64,000 nt of DNA from Hyphomicrobiales bacterium (GTDB lineage Bacteria; Pseudomonadota; Alphaproteobacteria; Rhizobiales; Xanthobacteraceae): assembly GCA_017305665.1 (NCBI GenBank), contig JAFKKH010000015.1, positions 89,394-153,393 of the forward strand, in the 5' to 3' direction. Shown here one piece after another: positions 44,668-53,798 of this stretch (position 1 is its first letter; the number at the start of each line of letters is the position of its first letter). The notes below the pieces were generated by a model, which saw nothing but the letters and a program-made list of their open reading frames with translations, was not told the DNA's origin and ran no database searches. Position numbers and translations under genes: made by a program.

Positions 44668-45222
44668 TCAGCGCGGCGCGCGTTTCGCCAGGATGCGCTG
44701 CAGGGTGCGGCGGTGCATGTTGAGGCGGCGCGCGGTTTCCGAGACGTTGCGGTTGCACATCTCGTAGATGCGCTGGATGTGTTCCCAGCGCACGCGGTCG
44801 GCCGACATCGGATTCTGCGGAAGCTCGGATTTCTCGTTCCCGCTGGCGAGCAGCGCCGCGACCACGTCGTCGGCGTCGGCGGGCTTCGAGAGATAGTCGA
44901 CCGCGCCCATCTTCACCGCGGTGACCGCGGTCGCGATGTTGCCGTAGCCGGTGAGCACGATAGCGCGCGCATCGGGCCGCTGACGCTTCAGCGCCGACAC
45001 CACGTCGAGTCCATTGCCGTCACCGAGCCGCAAGTCCACCACCGCGAAAGCCGGCGCGGACTTTCCGATATGCGCGAGACCGTCCGACACGCTGTCGCAT
45101 GATGTGACGCTGAAGCCGCGCGTCTCCATGGCGCGCGACAGGCGCTCCAGGAACGGCTTGTCGTCCTCGACGATCAGCAGGGACCGGTCAGCTTGCGGGA
45201 TGACTTCGGCGGCGGCGTTCAC
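44668..45222 (-). CDS. regA: RegA/ActR/PrrA redox response regulator
   Basis: The DNA-binding partner of the RegB/ActS kinase, a global regulator of respiration, carbon fixation and nitrogen metabolism in alphaproteobacteria. 184 residues with the GTG start chosen here, which has GAGG nine bases upstream and puts the phosphorylated aspartate at 63 (VVDLRLGDGNG), the number known for RegA/PrrA. A longer start 33 bases upstream is possible. The receiver is at 12-125 with Lys113. The C-terminal helix-turn-helix (about 147-180, NVSETARRLNMHRRTLQRIL) is of the Fis-like type that is nearly invariant in RegA. It lies downstream of the kinase gene and ends in a terminator. Confidence 0.94.
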   Translation of the reverse strand: MNAAAEVIPQADRSLLIVEDDKPFLERLSRAMETRGFSVTSCDSVSDGLAHIGKSAPAFAVVDLRLGDGNGLDVVSALKRQRPDARAIVLTGYGNIATAVTAVKMGAVDYLSKPADADDVVAALLASGNEKSELPQNPMSADRVRWEHIQRIYEMCNRNVSETARRLNMHRRTLQRILAKRAPR

Positions 45223-45315
45223 GATTGAGTACCTCGCTTGGTTGACCCAGATCATATGGGCCCCACAAGCCCGGCCGCAAGCGGATTGAGGCCTTACGTC
45301 GCAGGTATCCGAAAG

Positions 45316-46659
45316 TTAAGCCGTTGTTTCCGCGGTCGTTTCGGAAGTCTCGAAGCGACTGCGCGGCCACACGATCTGCACCACCGCGCCATGTTCGGGA
45401 AATGTCCGGTTGGCGAAGGAAACCCTCGCGCCGGTCCGCTCCAGCAGCGTGCGGGCGATGAAGATGCCAAGGCCCAATCCGGTGCGGCCTTCCTGTGTTT
45501 CATCCTGACTGCGCCGGCGCGACAGATAAGGCTCGCCGATCCGCTTGAGGACGTCGGGTGCGATTCCGGGTCCGTCGTCGGAAATCACGATCTCGACAGT
45601 GTTGTCGTTCCACCAGGCGTTCACCTCGACGGCGGTGCGCGCGAAGTCGACCGCGTTCTCGAGGATGTTGCCGACGCCGTAGAGGATCGCCGGATTGCGC
45701 ATGCCGACCGGCTCGCGGGCGCCGGCCACCGCGATCCGGGTCTTGATGTCGATGCCGAAGTCGCGATGGGGCGCGACGGTTTCCTCGATCAGGGTGGATA
45801 GCGGCATGCGATCGAATGGCGCGCCGGACGACGACAGTTGCGCGATCTTGGCAAGGATGTCGCGGCAGCGTTGCGCCTGCTCGCGCAGGATCTTGAGGTC
45901 GCCCGACAGCCGCTCGGGATCCTGCGCGCTGCCGTTCTCCTGCAGGGTTTTTTCCAGTTCGCGCGAAATCAGGAAGATGGTCGAGAGCGGCGTTCCGAGT
46001 TCGTGGGCAGCGGCGGCGGCAAGGCCGTCGATCTGGGTCAGATGCTGCTCGCGCGTCAGCACCAGTTCGGTTGCCGCCAGCGCATCGGACAGCTTGCGCG
46101 CCTGCTCGGTGACCTGAAACGTGTAGAGGCTGGTGACGCCGATCGCGAGCACGATCGAGAACCAGACGCCGGCGAGATAGATCGGCGGCAGGATCAGCGG
46201 ATCGTCGACATCCCAAGGCAGCGGCTGGTGCGTGAAGCCAAGCACGGTCGCGCAAGCGATCGCGAAGATGCCCAGCGCCATGGTCAGCCGCGTCGGCAGC
46301 GCGGTGGCCGAGATCAGCACCGGCGCCAGAAACAGGTAGGAAAACGGGTTCTGCAGACCGCCGGTGAAATACAATAACGCGGCCAGTTCGGTGATGTTCA
46401 GCGCCAGCAGCGCCGCGGCATGGCGCGGCGCAAGGCGCTGCATCGGATTGAAGGTGATCTGCAAGGCGAGGTTGAAAAGCGACGACAGCCCGACGATCGC
46501 CACGCAGGGGATGATGGGCAGGTCGAATTCGAGTCCCTGCGCGACGACGAAGATCGCCGCGAGTTGTCCCAGTGCCGCGAGCCAGCGCAGCCGCAAAATG
46601 GTGTCCAGTCGGACATTGCGGCTCGGATGGCGAAAATCGGAAGCGGTGACGTCGGTCAT
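45316..46659 (-). CDS. regB: RegB/ActS/PrrB redox sensor histidine kinase
   Basis: The redox-sensing kinase of the RegBA system. 447 residues. Six membrane helices occupy about 20-180. The quinone-linked motif GGLQNPF is complete at 100-106. The phosphorylated histidine is His219 (AAAHELGTPLSTI). A cysteine at 265 (QRCRDILAKIAQL) matches the redox-active Cys265 of Rhodobacter capsulatus RegB. The HATPase domain has NILENAVDFA, SDDGPGIA and GLGLGIFIA. The regulator gene follows after about 93 bases on the same strand, unlike in Rhodobacter where regA and regB are divergent with senC. Confidence 0.95.
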   Translation of the reverse strand: MTDVTASDFRHPSRNVRLDTILRLRWLAALGQLAAIFVVAQGLEFDLPIIPCVAIVGLSSLFNLALQITFNPMQRLAPRHAAALLALNITELAALLYFTGGLQNPFSYLFLAPVLISATALPTRLTMALGIFAIACATVLGFTHQPLPWDVDDPLILPPIYLAGVWFSIVLAIGVTSLYTFQVTEQARKLSDALAATELVLTREQHLTQIDGLAAAAAHELGTPLSTIFLISRELEKTLQENGSAQDPERLSGDLKILREQAQRCRDILAKIAQLSSSGAPFDRMPLSTLIEETVAPHRDFGIDIKTRIAVAGAREPVGMRNPAILYGVGNILENAVDFARTAVEVNAWWNDNTVEIVISDDGPGIAPDVLKRIGEPYLSRRRSQDETQEGRTGLGLGIFIARTLLERTGARVSFANRTFPEHGAVVQIVWPRSRFETSETTAETTA

Positions 46660-46998
46660 TCTGCATATCTAGCCGTGCGGGGAATTGACCACAAACTGCG
46701 CCAAATGACGCGCCAGGTGATGCATGCCCGGCGAAGGCTTCAGTTTGGTCCGTCATGCCGTCGGTCTTGTTTCCGACAATGCCGCCGGCGTTGTCTTCGG
46801 CTGCAATCCTGACGCGCATGAGACGCCTGACAGGCGATTTCGCTCCCGTTCTCGGCCGACCGGGCGGCTGCATTGAATCCAGCGGTTAGGGGGCCGCCGG
46901 CCGCGGTTCCCTGCTCCGGACAGGAAAAATGCGGGATATTCCTGCCATATCGCGGTTCTCGGGGAACATTAACCCACTACATGTATGCTTGAGGCGGA

Positions 46999-47034
46999 TT
47001 GACGCTGTGCCCCGCAGCAGCCACTATGCTGCGG
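46999..47034 (+). promoter_or_regulatory. Candidate phaZ promoter with palindromic operator
   Basis: TTGACG at 46999-47004 is followed after 17 bases by CACTAT at 47022-47027, a fair sigma-70 pair. The perfect inverted repeat CCGCAGCA (47012-47019) / TGCTGCGG (47027-47034) with a seven-base spacer covers the -10. TGC-rich palindromes are the kind of site bound by PhaR repressors of storage granule genes (general knowledge), so PhaR control is plausible. The rest of the 390-base gap back to regB shows nothing clear. Confidence 0.45.
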
Positions 47035-47056
47035 CGCAAAAGGGGATTTGAGCAGG

Positions 47057-48391
47057 ATGCCGATTGGTGAATTTGGACGGACGCCGGACATGCCGGCCGA
47101 AGTCAGTCCCGCGATGACGACGCCGATGTACTGGATGTACGAGATGGCGTACGCGTCGCTCAATCCGGCTCGCGCCGTGACGGATGCGACCAAGCTTCTG
47201 TTCCAGAATCCGCTCAATCCGTGGTCGCACACCGAGCTCGGCAAATCCGTCGCCGCCGGCTGCGAACTGTTCGAGCGCACCACCCGCCGTTACGGCAAGC
47301 CGGAGTGGGGCCTGCACGAGACCGAAGTCAACGGCGTGCGCACGCCGATCGAGATTCGTTCGGTCTGGGAAAAGCCGTTCTGCCGTCTGCTTCATTTCGA
47401 GCGCAAGCACGTGCGTCCGCTGCGTGCGCCGCAGCCGCGCGTGCTGCTGGTCGCGCCGATGTCCGGCCACTACGCGACCTTGCTGCGCGGTACGGTGGAA
47501 GCTTTTCTGCCAACCCACGAGGTCTACATCACCGACTGGTCCGACGCGCGGATGGTGCCGGTGTCGGAGGGACGCTTCGATCTCGATGACTATGTCGATT
47601 ATCTGATCGAGATGTTCCACGTGCTTGGCGGCAACATCCACGTGGTTGCGGTTTGTCAGCCGTCGGTGCCGGTGCTGGCCGCGGTGTCCGTGATGGAAGC
47701 CAAGCACGATCCCTACGTGCCGCTGTCGATGACACTGATGGGCGGCCCGATCGATACGCGCAAGAATCCGACGGCCGTGAACGATCTCGCAGCGGAGAAG
47801 GGCATCGACTGGTTCCGCAGCAATGTCATCACCAAGGTGCCGTTCCCGCATCCCGGCGTGATGCGCGACGTCTATCCGGGCTTCCTGCAGCTCAACGGCT
47901 TCATCAGCATGAACCTCGATCGCCACATGGATGCGCACAAGAACCTGTTCATGAACCTCGTGAAGGGTGACGGCGACCTGGTCGACAAGCATCGCGACTT
48001 CTACGACGAGTATCTCGCCGTGATGGACCTGACCGCCGAATATTATCTGCAGACGGTCGATCTGGTGTTCGTCAAGCACGCGCTGCCGAAGGGCGAGATG
48101 ACCCATCGCGGCCAGCCCGTCGATCCCTCGAAGATCACGCGCGTCGCGCTGATGACGGTGGAAGGCGAGAACGACGACATTTCCGGCCTCGGTCAGACCG
48201 AGGCGACCCACGCGCTGTGCACCTCGATTCCGGACGATCGGCGGGTTCACTACGTGCAGAAGGGTGTCGGCCACTACGGCGTGTTCAACGGATCGCGGTT
48301 CAAGTCGGAGATCGTGCCGCGCATCAACGACTTCATGCAGTCGAGTGCGACACGTCCGGCGAAACAGGCGCTCGCCGCGGCTGCGGAGTGA
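47057..48391 (+). CDS. phaZ: Intracellular polyhydroxyalkanoate depolymerase
   Basis: An intracellular PHB depolymerase that mobilises storage polymer. About 444 residues with this start; the Ralstonia enzyme has 419, so an ATG at 47126 (MYWMYEM) is also possible. The conserved N-terminal MYWMYEMAYASLNPARA precedes the alpha/beta hydrolase core. The nucleophile is a cysteine (VCQPSVPVL, about 200), as in other intracellular PhaZ where Cys replaces serine. A histidine near the end (GVGHYGVF) and an aspartate in GENDDISGLG complete the likely triad. AAAAGGGG lies about 11 bases before the ATG. It is divergent from regB. Confidence 0.9.
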   Translation: MPIGEFGRTPDMPAEVSPAMTTPMYWMYEMAYASLNPARAVTDATKLLFQNPLNPWSHTELGKSVAAGCELFERTTRRYGKPEWGLHETEVNGVRTPIEIRSVWEKPFCRLLHFERKHVRPLRAPQPRVLLVAPMSGHYATLLRGTVEAFLPTHEVYITDWSDARMVPVSEGRFDLDDYVDYLIEMFHVLGGNIHVVAVCQPSVPVLAAVSVMEAKHDPYVPLSMTLMGGPIDTRKNPTAVNDLAAEKGIDWFRSNVITKVPFPHPGVMRDVYPGFLQLNGFISMNLDRHMDAHKNLFMNLVKGDGDLVDKHRDFYDEYLAVMDLTAEYYLQTVDLVFVKHALPKGEMTHRGQPVDPSKITRVALMTVEGENDDISGLGQTEATHALCTSIPDDRRVHYVQKGVGHYGVFNGSRFKSEIVPRINDFMQSSATRPAKQALAAAAE

Positions 48392-48700
48392 ATCGCGGCG
48401 CATTCGGAAAGCGTTTCGCGCCGGATCAGCATGATTCGGTGAAGTCTGGCCAAGCTGCTGAAATCACCGGGCGAACGGTCGTTCATTGTCTGTGTAAAGA
48501 ATGAATGTGACTTCGCGGCTTGCGAGGTCGAGTCAGCTCCAATTTGGCGCAAAATTTTTGTTCCGAGGCCCACCCTGTAGGGGAGGCTGCGGCTGATCCC
48601 CCTGTATATTGGGCAAATGATTTGTTTTTGCGCCGAGCGCTTTGACTGGCGGCGGATATGGCAGAATCCGGGCGATATCCCCGCCTCCGGATTTGCTGAT
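48392..48700. other. Intergenic stretch with no recognised gene
   Basis: About 310 bases between phaZ and the metalloprotease gene. AGGGGA and TCCCCCT near 48575-48600 can form a weak stem. A longer start for the following gene at 48617 would use part of it, but the residues are not conserved-looking. No promoter is clear. Confidence 0.4.
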
Positions 48701-49453
48701 ATGGCCCGCGCACTCCTTTATCGACGTCCCGCCGAACCCTCCCGCCTCCTGGTCAAGCATGGCTCGCAGATCTATTCGGTCCGTCTGAGGCGTCATCGCC
48801 GCGCGCGGCGCTATACCTTGCGAATCCATCCGAGCGACCGCGAAGCGATCCTCACCATGCCGCCGCGTGGCACGCTGGTGGACGCCAAGGATTTCGCGCA
48901 GCGCCACGGCGCCTGGATCGCCGCCCGTCTCGGACGTCTGCCGAAGGCGGCGCCGTTCCATCCCGGTGCGGTTATTCCGCTGCGTGGTGTCGCGCACCGG
49001 ATCGTGCATCGCACCGGCGAGCGCGGCACGGTCTGGACGGAAACGCGGGACAGCGGCGAGCGCATTCTCTGCGTCGCCGGCGGCATCGAATATCTCGACC
49101 GGCGCGTGCACGATTACCTGAAGCGTGAAGCGCGGAAAGACCTGCAGAAGGCGGCGCAGCGCTACGCCGATGCGCTCGGCGTCAAGGTCAAGCGGCTGTC
49201 GATCCGCGATCAGTCGAGCCGCTGGGGCTCCTGCACCTCGGCGGGATCGCTGTCGTTCTCGTGGCGGCTGATCCTGGCGCCGCCGTTCGTGCTCGACTAT
49301 CTCGCCGCCCACGAGGTCGCGCATCTCGTCGAGATGAATCACTCGTCGCGGTTCTGGCGCGTGGTGGCGCGGGTTTGCGATCATGTCGAACGTGCCAAGA
49401 AGTGGCTCGACACCGAAGGCAACGATCTGCATCGCTACGGCATTCAGGGTTGA
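48701..49453 (+). CDS. YgjP/SprT-like zinc metalloprotease
   Basis: A 250-residue protein of the DUF45/YgjP family with an M48-like zinc fold. The zinc motif is AHEVAHLVEMNHS near residue 205, and SSRWGSCTSAGSLSFSWRL before it is the most conserved stretch of the family. An upstream beta-rich region (SVRLRRHRRARRYTLRI) is basic. A role in protein or DNA-protein crosslink degradation is possible by analogy with SprT but not shown. Start uncertain: another in-frame ATG lies 84 bases upstream. It is convergent with the PBP gene, 14 bases apart. Confidence 0.85.
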   Translation: MARALLYRRPAEPSRLLVKHGSQIYSVRLRRHRRARRYTLRIHPSDREAILTMPPRGTLVDAKDFAQRHGAWIAARLGRLPKAAPFHPGAVIPLRGVAHRIVHRTGERGTVWTETRDSGERILCVAGGIEYLDRRVHDYLKREARKDLQKAAQRYADALGVKVKRLSIRDQSSRWGSCTSAGSLSFSWRLILAPPFVLDYLAAHEVAHLVEMNHSSRFWRVVARVCDHVERAKKWLDTEGNDLHRYGIQG

Positions 49454-49466
49454 GCGACGCGGTCGT

Positions 49467-51674
49467 CTAGCGCCCGCCGCCGAACAGCCGATCCATCAAC
49501 CAGCCATCCAGGCCCAGACCACTGGCAGGTTCCGGCCGCGCATGAGGCCGGGCCGGGGCAGGGCGGGAATTCGCTGGCGAGCCCGTCGTGGGCGCGGTCA
49601 CCTGCTGACCGATCTGCGCCACATTCGAGGCGACGCTCGACAGGAAACCGCCCGACTGCGTGCCCGGAATCGGTTCGGGCCGGATGCCCTGATGCGCGAT
49701 GCGCATGAAGCGCGTCCACACCTCCACCGGCAAGCCGCCGCCGGTCGCCTTGCGGGTCGGCGAGTTGTCGTCGTTGCCAAGCCACACCCCGGTCACGAGC
49801 TTCGCCGTGTAGCCGACGAACCAGGCGTCGCGGAAATCCTGGCTGGTGCCGGTCTTGCCGGCGGCGGTCCATCCGGGAATCTCGGCCTTGCGCGCCGTGC
49901 CGCTGATCAGCGTCTGCTCCATCATGGTGTTCATCATGGCGACGCTGCGCGGATCCATCACCCGATTGGGCGTCTCGGCGGAGCGCGCATAGAGGATCTT
50001 GTTGCCTTCGACGGTACGGATGCGATTGACGATGTGGGGGTTCGCGGCATAGCCGCCGTTGGCGAACGGCGCATAGGCGCCGACCAGTTCCAGCGGTGAC
50101 ACTTCCGAGGTGCCGAGCGCGATCGAGGCGTTCGGCTCGAGTTTCGAGGTGATGCCGAGCCGGTGCGCGGTGCGGATCACATTGGCGGCGCCGACCTCGA
50201 GGCCGAGCCGGACCGCGACGGTGTTCAGCGACATCGCGAGCGCCTGGGTCAGCGTCACCGCGCCGAAATATTCGTGGCCGTAGTTCTCCGGCCGCCATCC
50301 CTTGATGTCGAGCGGTGCGTCCTGGCGGATCGTTTCCGGCGTCAGGCCAGACTCGATAGCGGTGAGATAGACGAACGGCTTGAAGGCGGAGCCGGGCTGG
50401 CGCTTCGCCGTGACCGCGCGGTTGAACTGGCTGTCGGCGTAGTTGCGTCCACCGACCAGGGCGCGCACGGCGCCGGTCGGCGTCATCGCCACCAGCGCGC
50501 CCTGGCTGACCTTGAACTTGACGCTCTTCGCCGCGAGTTCGTCGATTACGGCGGCTTCCGCCGCGCTCTGCAGTTTCGGATCGATGGTCGTTTCGACGAC
50601 GACGCTCTGATCGATCTGGCCGACCAGGTCGTCGAGCACTTCGCCGATCCAGTCGGCGACATAGTTGATGGTGCCGGCGCCGGTCGGCTTCACGGCGTAG
50701 GAGGGATGGTCGCTGGCGGCCCGCGCCTGCTGCTCGGTGATGAAGTGGGCGTCGGCCATCGCCGCGAGCACGACCTTGGCGCGGGCCTCCGCGCCTTCCG
50801 GATTACGGTTCGGCGCCAGCCGCGACGGCGATTTGACGAGACCGGCCAGCATCGCGGCCTCGGCGAGCGTCACGTTCTTCGCCGACTTGCCGAAATACTT
50901 CTGCGCGGCCGCCTCGACGCCGTAGGCGCCGGAGCCGAAGTAGACCCGGTTCAGATAAAGTTCGAGAATCTGCGCCTTGGTGTGCTTGCGCTCCAGCCAC
51001 AGCGCGAGCTCCACCTCCTGCAGCTTGCGTTCGAGCGTCCGCTCCTGGGTCAGGAACAGGTTCTTGGCAAGTTGCTGGGTCAGCGTCGAGCCGCCCTGCG
51101 AGACGCCGCGATGCAGGATGTTGGCGATGGCCGCGCGCAAGATGCCGAGCGGATCGATGCCGTAATGCGAGTAGAAGCGGCGATCCTCGATCGCGATGAA
51201 AGCTTTTGGCAAATAGGGCGGCAGGTCCTTGAGCGCGACGTTGCTGCCGGCCATCTCGCCGCGCGTGGCCAGCACCGTGCCGTCCACGCCGACGATCTGG
51301 ATGGTCGGCGGACGTTTTGGAATTTCCAGCGACTGGATCGGCGGCAGATGCGCGCCGACATAGACCACCGCGCCGACGACGGCGATGGCGCCCCAGAGGC
51401 CGAGCACGGCGCCCCAATAGAACAATCGGTACAGGTTGAGGCGTCGCTTCTTTCCACGACCCTTGCGGCTGCGCCGCTCCGGCGGCGGCTTGCGCTCGCG
51501 CGGCCCGTCGCTGCCTGAACTCGCGGCCTTGCGCGGAGCGCTGCGCTTGGCAGGCTTGTCGTCGGCGACCGAAACGCGATCGAGCGGGTTGAGGCGCAAT
51601 TCCGCAAGCGAAGCGGCAAATCCGCTGAACACCGGCTCCTTGCGCCCTCCGCGCTTTTTTCGTCCCCACGCCAT
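49467..51674 (-). CDS. Class A penicillin-binding protein (transglycosylase/transpeptidase)
   Basis: A bifunctional peptidoglycan synthase, 735 residues. A long basic cytosolic tail (about 1-78) leads to one membrane helix (about 79-105). The glycosyltransferase domain has EDRRFYSHYGIDPLG with the catalytic glutamate near 157 and GGSTLTQQLAKNLFL. The transpeptidase domain has the SxxK serine in GSAFKPFVYL, SLN in ALAMSLNTVAVRL and KTGTSQDFRDAWFVGY. The C-terminus is proline and arginine-rich. It resembles the PBP1A/PBP1C-like proteins of Bradyrhizobium; the exact PBP number is not settled. No neighbour suggests a specialised role. Confidence 0.93.
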   Translation of the reverse strand: MAWGRKKRGGRKEPVFSGFAASLAELRLNPLDRVSVADDKPAKRSAPRKAASSGSDGPRERKPPPERRSRKGRGKKRRLNLYRLFYWGAVLGLWGAIAVVGAVVYVGAHLPPIQSLEIPKRPPTIQIVGVDGTVLATRGEMAGSNVALKDLPPYLPKAFIAIEDRRFYSHYGIDPLGILRAAIANILHRGVSQGGSTLTQQLAKNLFLTQERTLERKLQEVELALWLERKHTKAQILELYLNRVYFGSGAYGVEAAAQKYFGKSAKNVTLAEAAMLAGLVKSPSRLAPNRNPEGAEARAKVVLAAMADAHFITEQQARAASDHPSYAVKPTGAGTINYVADWIGEVLDDLVGQIDQSVVVETTIDPKLQSAAEAAVIDELAAKSVKFKVSQGALVAMTPTGAVRALVGGRNYADSQFNRAVTAKRQPGSAFKPFVYLTAIESGLTPETIRQDAPLDIKGWRPENYGHEYFGAVTLTQALAMSLNTVAVRLGLEVGAANVIRTAHRLGITSKLEPNASIALGTSEVSPLELVGAYAPFANGGYAANPHIVNRIRTVEGNKILYARSAETPNRVMDPRSVAMMNTMMEQTLISGTARKAEIPGWTAAGKTGTSQDFRDAWFVGYTAKLVTGVWLGNDDNSPTRKATGGGLPVEVWTRFMRIAHQGIRPEPIPGTQSGGFLSSVASNVAQIGQQVTAPTTGSPANSRPAPARPHARPEPASGLGLDGWLMDRLFGGGR

Positions 51675-51819
51675 ACGCTACAACAACACCCACGCCGAAC
51701 CCTGGCGCACGCTACCGGTCGGGGTTTAAGGGGCGGTTACCCCCCAATTAACGTACGCTTAGGGATTGAAGGGAACCGCGCCGCGGATATCCAAAGCGGA
51801 TGTGAAAAAAGGAGAAAAC

Positions 51820-52248
51820 ATGGGCCATATCGATCCGACCAAGGAGGTGTTCGCGCAGTTCCGCGACAATAATCGCGCAGGGCCGATTCATATGCTGAAC
51901 CTGGTTCGGCTGCGCGCGCGTGCCGCCTATCCCGATGGGCGCGATGCGAGCGGCGCCGAAGCTTACGCAGCCTATGGCCGGGACAGCGGGCCGGTATTCA
52001 AGCGGCTCGGCGGGCGGATCGTGTGGCAGGGCAGATTCGAACTGATGCTGATCGGGCCGGCGGAGGAGCGCTGGGATCACTGCTTCATCGCGGAATATCC
52101 GAGCGTCGCCGCCTTCGTCGAAATGATCCGCGATCCGGTCTACCGCGAAGCGGTCAAGCACCGGCAGGCGGCGGTCGAGGACTCCCGCCTGATCCGCCAC
52201 GCGGTGCTGCCGGTCGGCGAAAACTTTGGCGAGATTCCCGCCGACTGA
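51820..52248 (+). CDS. DUF1330 domain protein
   Basis: A 142-residue soluble protein with the ferredoxin-like DUF1330 fold. It opens GHIDPTKEVFAQFRDNN, then GPIHMLNLVRLRARA, EAYAAYGRDSGPVFKRLGGRIVWQG and FIAEYPSVAAFVEMIRDPVYREAVKHRQAAVEDSRLI-type helix. The function of the family is unknown; dimeric monooxygenase-like folds are common. An excellent AAAAGGAG site precedes the ATG; an in-frame start 54 bases upstream is less likely. A palindromic repeat follows before the convergent binding-protein gene. Confidence 0.87.
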   Translation: MGHIDPTKEVFAQFRDNNRAGPIHMLNLVRLRARAAYPDGRDASGAEAYAAYGRDSGPVFKRLGGRIVWQGRFELMLIGPAEERWDHCFIAEYPSVAAFVEMIRDPVYREAVKHRQAAVEDSRLIRHAVLPVGENFGEIPAD

Positions 52249-52321
52249 AAAGAAATCGGCGGCGTCTTGAAACGTCGCCGATCCAGCAAGCGCTTCTTCA
52301 GGCTGTTGAAAAAAGCTTCAC

Positions 52322-52440
52322 CGTCATTCCCGAAGCCGCGTTAGCGGCTGTCGGGAATCCATAACCCCTGCGTGGATGACTAAAGAAAGACAGGGGTTGT
52401 GGATTCCGGGCTCGGCGCTTCGCGCCGCCCCGGAATGGCG
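52322..52440. repeat. Dispersed palindromic repeat, compact copy
   Basis: Begins CGTCATTCCCGAAGCCGCGT and ends CCCCGGAATGGCG (one base off the usual AATGACG). The inner arms ATCCATAACCCCTG and ACAGGGGTTGTGGAT pair with one mismatch. It lies between the convergent DUF1330 and ABC binding-protein genes, the same setting as the copy at 44474. Confidence 0.8.
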
Positions 52441-52446
52441 AAAATA

Positions 52447-53670
52447 TCAGCTTTTGGCTTCATCCGTGATGATCGGCCCGAACAGCTCCCAGCGCTCGCC
52501 GTTGAACTTCATCATCTGCATCTGCTTGTTGACGCGATAGTCGTTCGGCGTCGTCGAGGCCTTGATGCCGGGCAGCGACAGGTCGAGGCTCACGTCCTTC
52601 AGGTTGGTGGCCTGCTTCATCACGTTCGCACGGGTGAGGTCGTCGCCGCACTGCTTCAGCACATGCACCATGAGTTGCGCGGTGCTGTAGCCGTACGAGT
52701 TGAAGCTCGAGTTCTTGTCGCCCTCCGGATAGTACTTCGCCATGAAGGCGAAATACTTCTTCATGCCCGGATCGTCCTTCCACTGCGGATCGAGCGGGTC
52801 CTTGCCGTAGTTGGTGCTGATGATGCCCTTGGAGGCCTCAAGGCCCGCCGGCTTCATCACCGCGCCCACCGACGTCGCATTGATGTCGAGGATGTGGATG
52901 GGATGCCAGTTGAGCTCGGCATTCTTCTTGATCGCCTGCGCAGCCTGCTTCGGCGTCGAGGCGCTGAAGAACAGCGTTGCACCGGCATCCTTGATCTTGA
53001 GGATCTGCGAATCGATGGTCGGATCGGAGACCTCGTAGGAGGCTTCGGCGACGATCATCTTGGCCGCCTTGTCGCCAAGGCCGGATTTCAGGCCGTTGAG
53101 GTAGTCCTTGCCGAGGTCGTCGTTCTGGTAGAGTACGCCGACCTTGGCATCCGGATGGTTCTTCAGGATGTACTGGCCGTAGATGCGGCCTTCGACGAAG
53201 TAGCTCGGGTTGAAGCCCAGCGTCCACGGATAGTTCTTCGGATCGCTGAAGCGCGAGGCGCCGGTGGCGGCGAACAGTTGCGGCACCTTCTTGGCGTTCA
53301 GGTATTTCTGGACGGCGGCATTCGGCGGCGTTCCGATGAGCTGGAACGTCAGCAGCACCTCGTCGCTCTCCACCAGCTTGCGCACCTGTTCGACGGTCTT
53401 CGGCGGGCTGTACGCGTCGTCATACTGGATGAACTTGATCTTGCGGCCGTTAATGCCACCTTCGTCGTTGACCATCCTGAAATAGGCCGCCTGCGCCTTG
53501 CCGATGGTGGCATAGGCAGAGGCCGGACCGCTGAAGGGTGCGGTCTGGCCGATCTTGATTTCAGTGTCGGAGGCGCCGGGATCGTATTTTTTCTGCGCAT
53601 AGGCCGACGAGGCCGACAAGGCGATCGCCAACGCGGATACGGCAGCCAACTTGAACGTAGTGCTCTTCAT
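52447..53670 (-). CDS. ABC transporter substrate-binding protein, branched-chain amino acid (LivJ) type
   Basis: Periplasmic receptor of a HAAT-type ABC transporter. 407 residues. A signal peptide (LAAVSALAIALSASSAYA) ends near residue 25. The first lobe has IKIGQTAPFSGPASAYATIG, then GGINGRKIKFIQYDDAY and YSPPKTVEQVRKLVESDEV. The fold belongs to the LivJ/ureaABC-like group, whose rhizobial members bind many aromatic and aliphatic acids as well as amino acids. No permease or ATPase gene is near, so it is an orphan receptor that probably serves a transporter elsewhere. An AGAGGGAAA site is before the ATG. Confidence 0.92.
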   Translation of the reverse strand: MKSTTFKLAAVSALAIALSASSAYAQKKYDPGASDTEIKIGQTAPFSGPASAYATIGKAQAAYFRMVNDEGGINGRKIKFIQYDDAYSPPKTVEQVRKLVESDEVLLTFQLIGTPPNAAVQKYLNAKKVPQLFAATGASRFSDPKNYPWTLGFNPSYFVEGRIYGQYILKNHPDAKVGVLYQNDDLGKDYLNGLKSGLGDKAAKMIVAEASYEVSDPTIDSQILKIKDAGATLFFSASTPKQAAQAIKKNAELNWHPIHILDINATSVGAVMKPAGLEASKGIISTNYGKDPLDPQWKDDPGMKKYFAFMAKYYPEGDKNSSFNSYGYSTAQLMVHVLKQCGDDLTRANVMKQATNLKDVSLDLSLPGIKASTTPNDYRVNKQMQMMKFNGERWELFGPIITDEAKS

Positions 53671-53798
53671 CCTGGTGTTTCCCTCTTGGATATGTGTGCC
53701 GGCGATCCTGTCCCGAATGGGTTTTTCAGGCCGCCGTTGGGGCGCAGTGTGGATGAAGCTTTTTCGCATTGCAAGATGATGCCGCGTGCCGGACGTTC

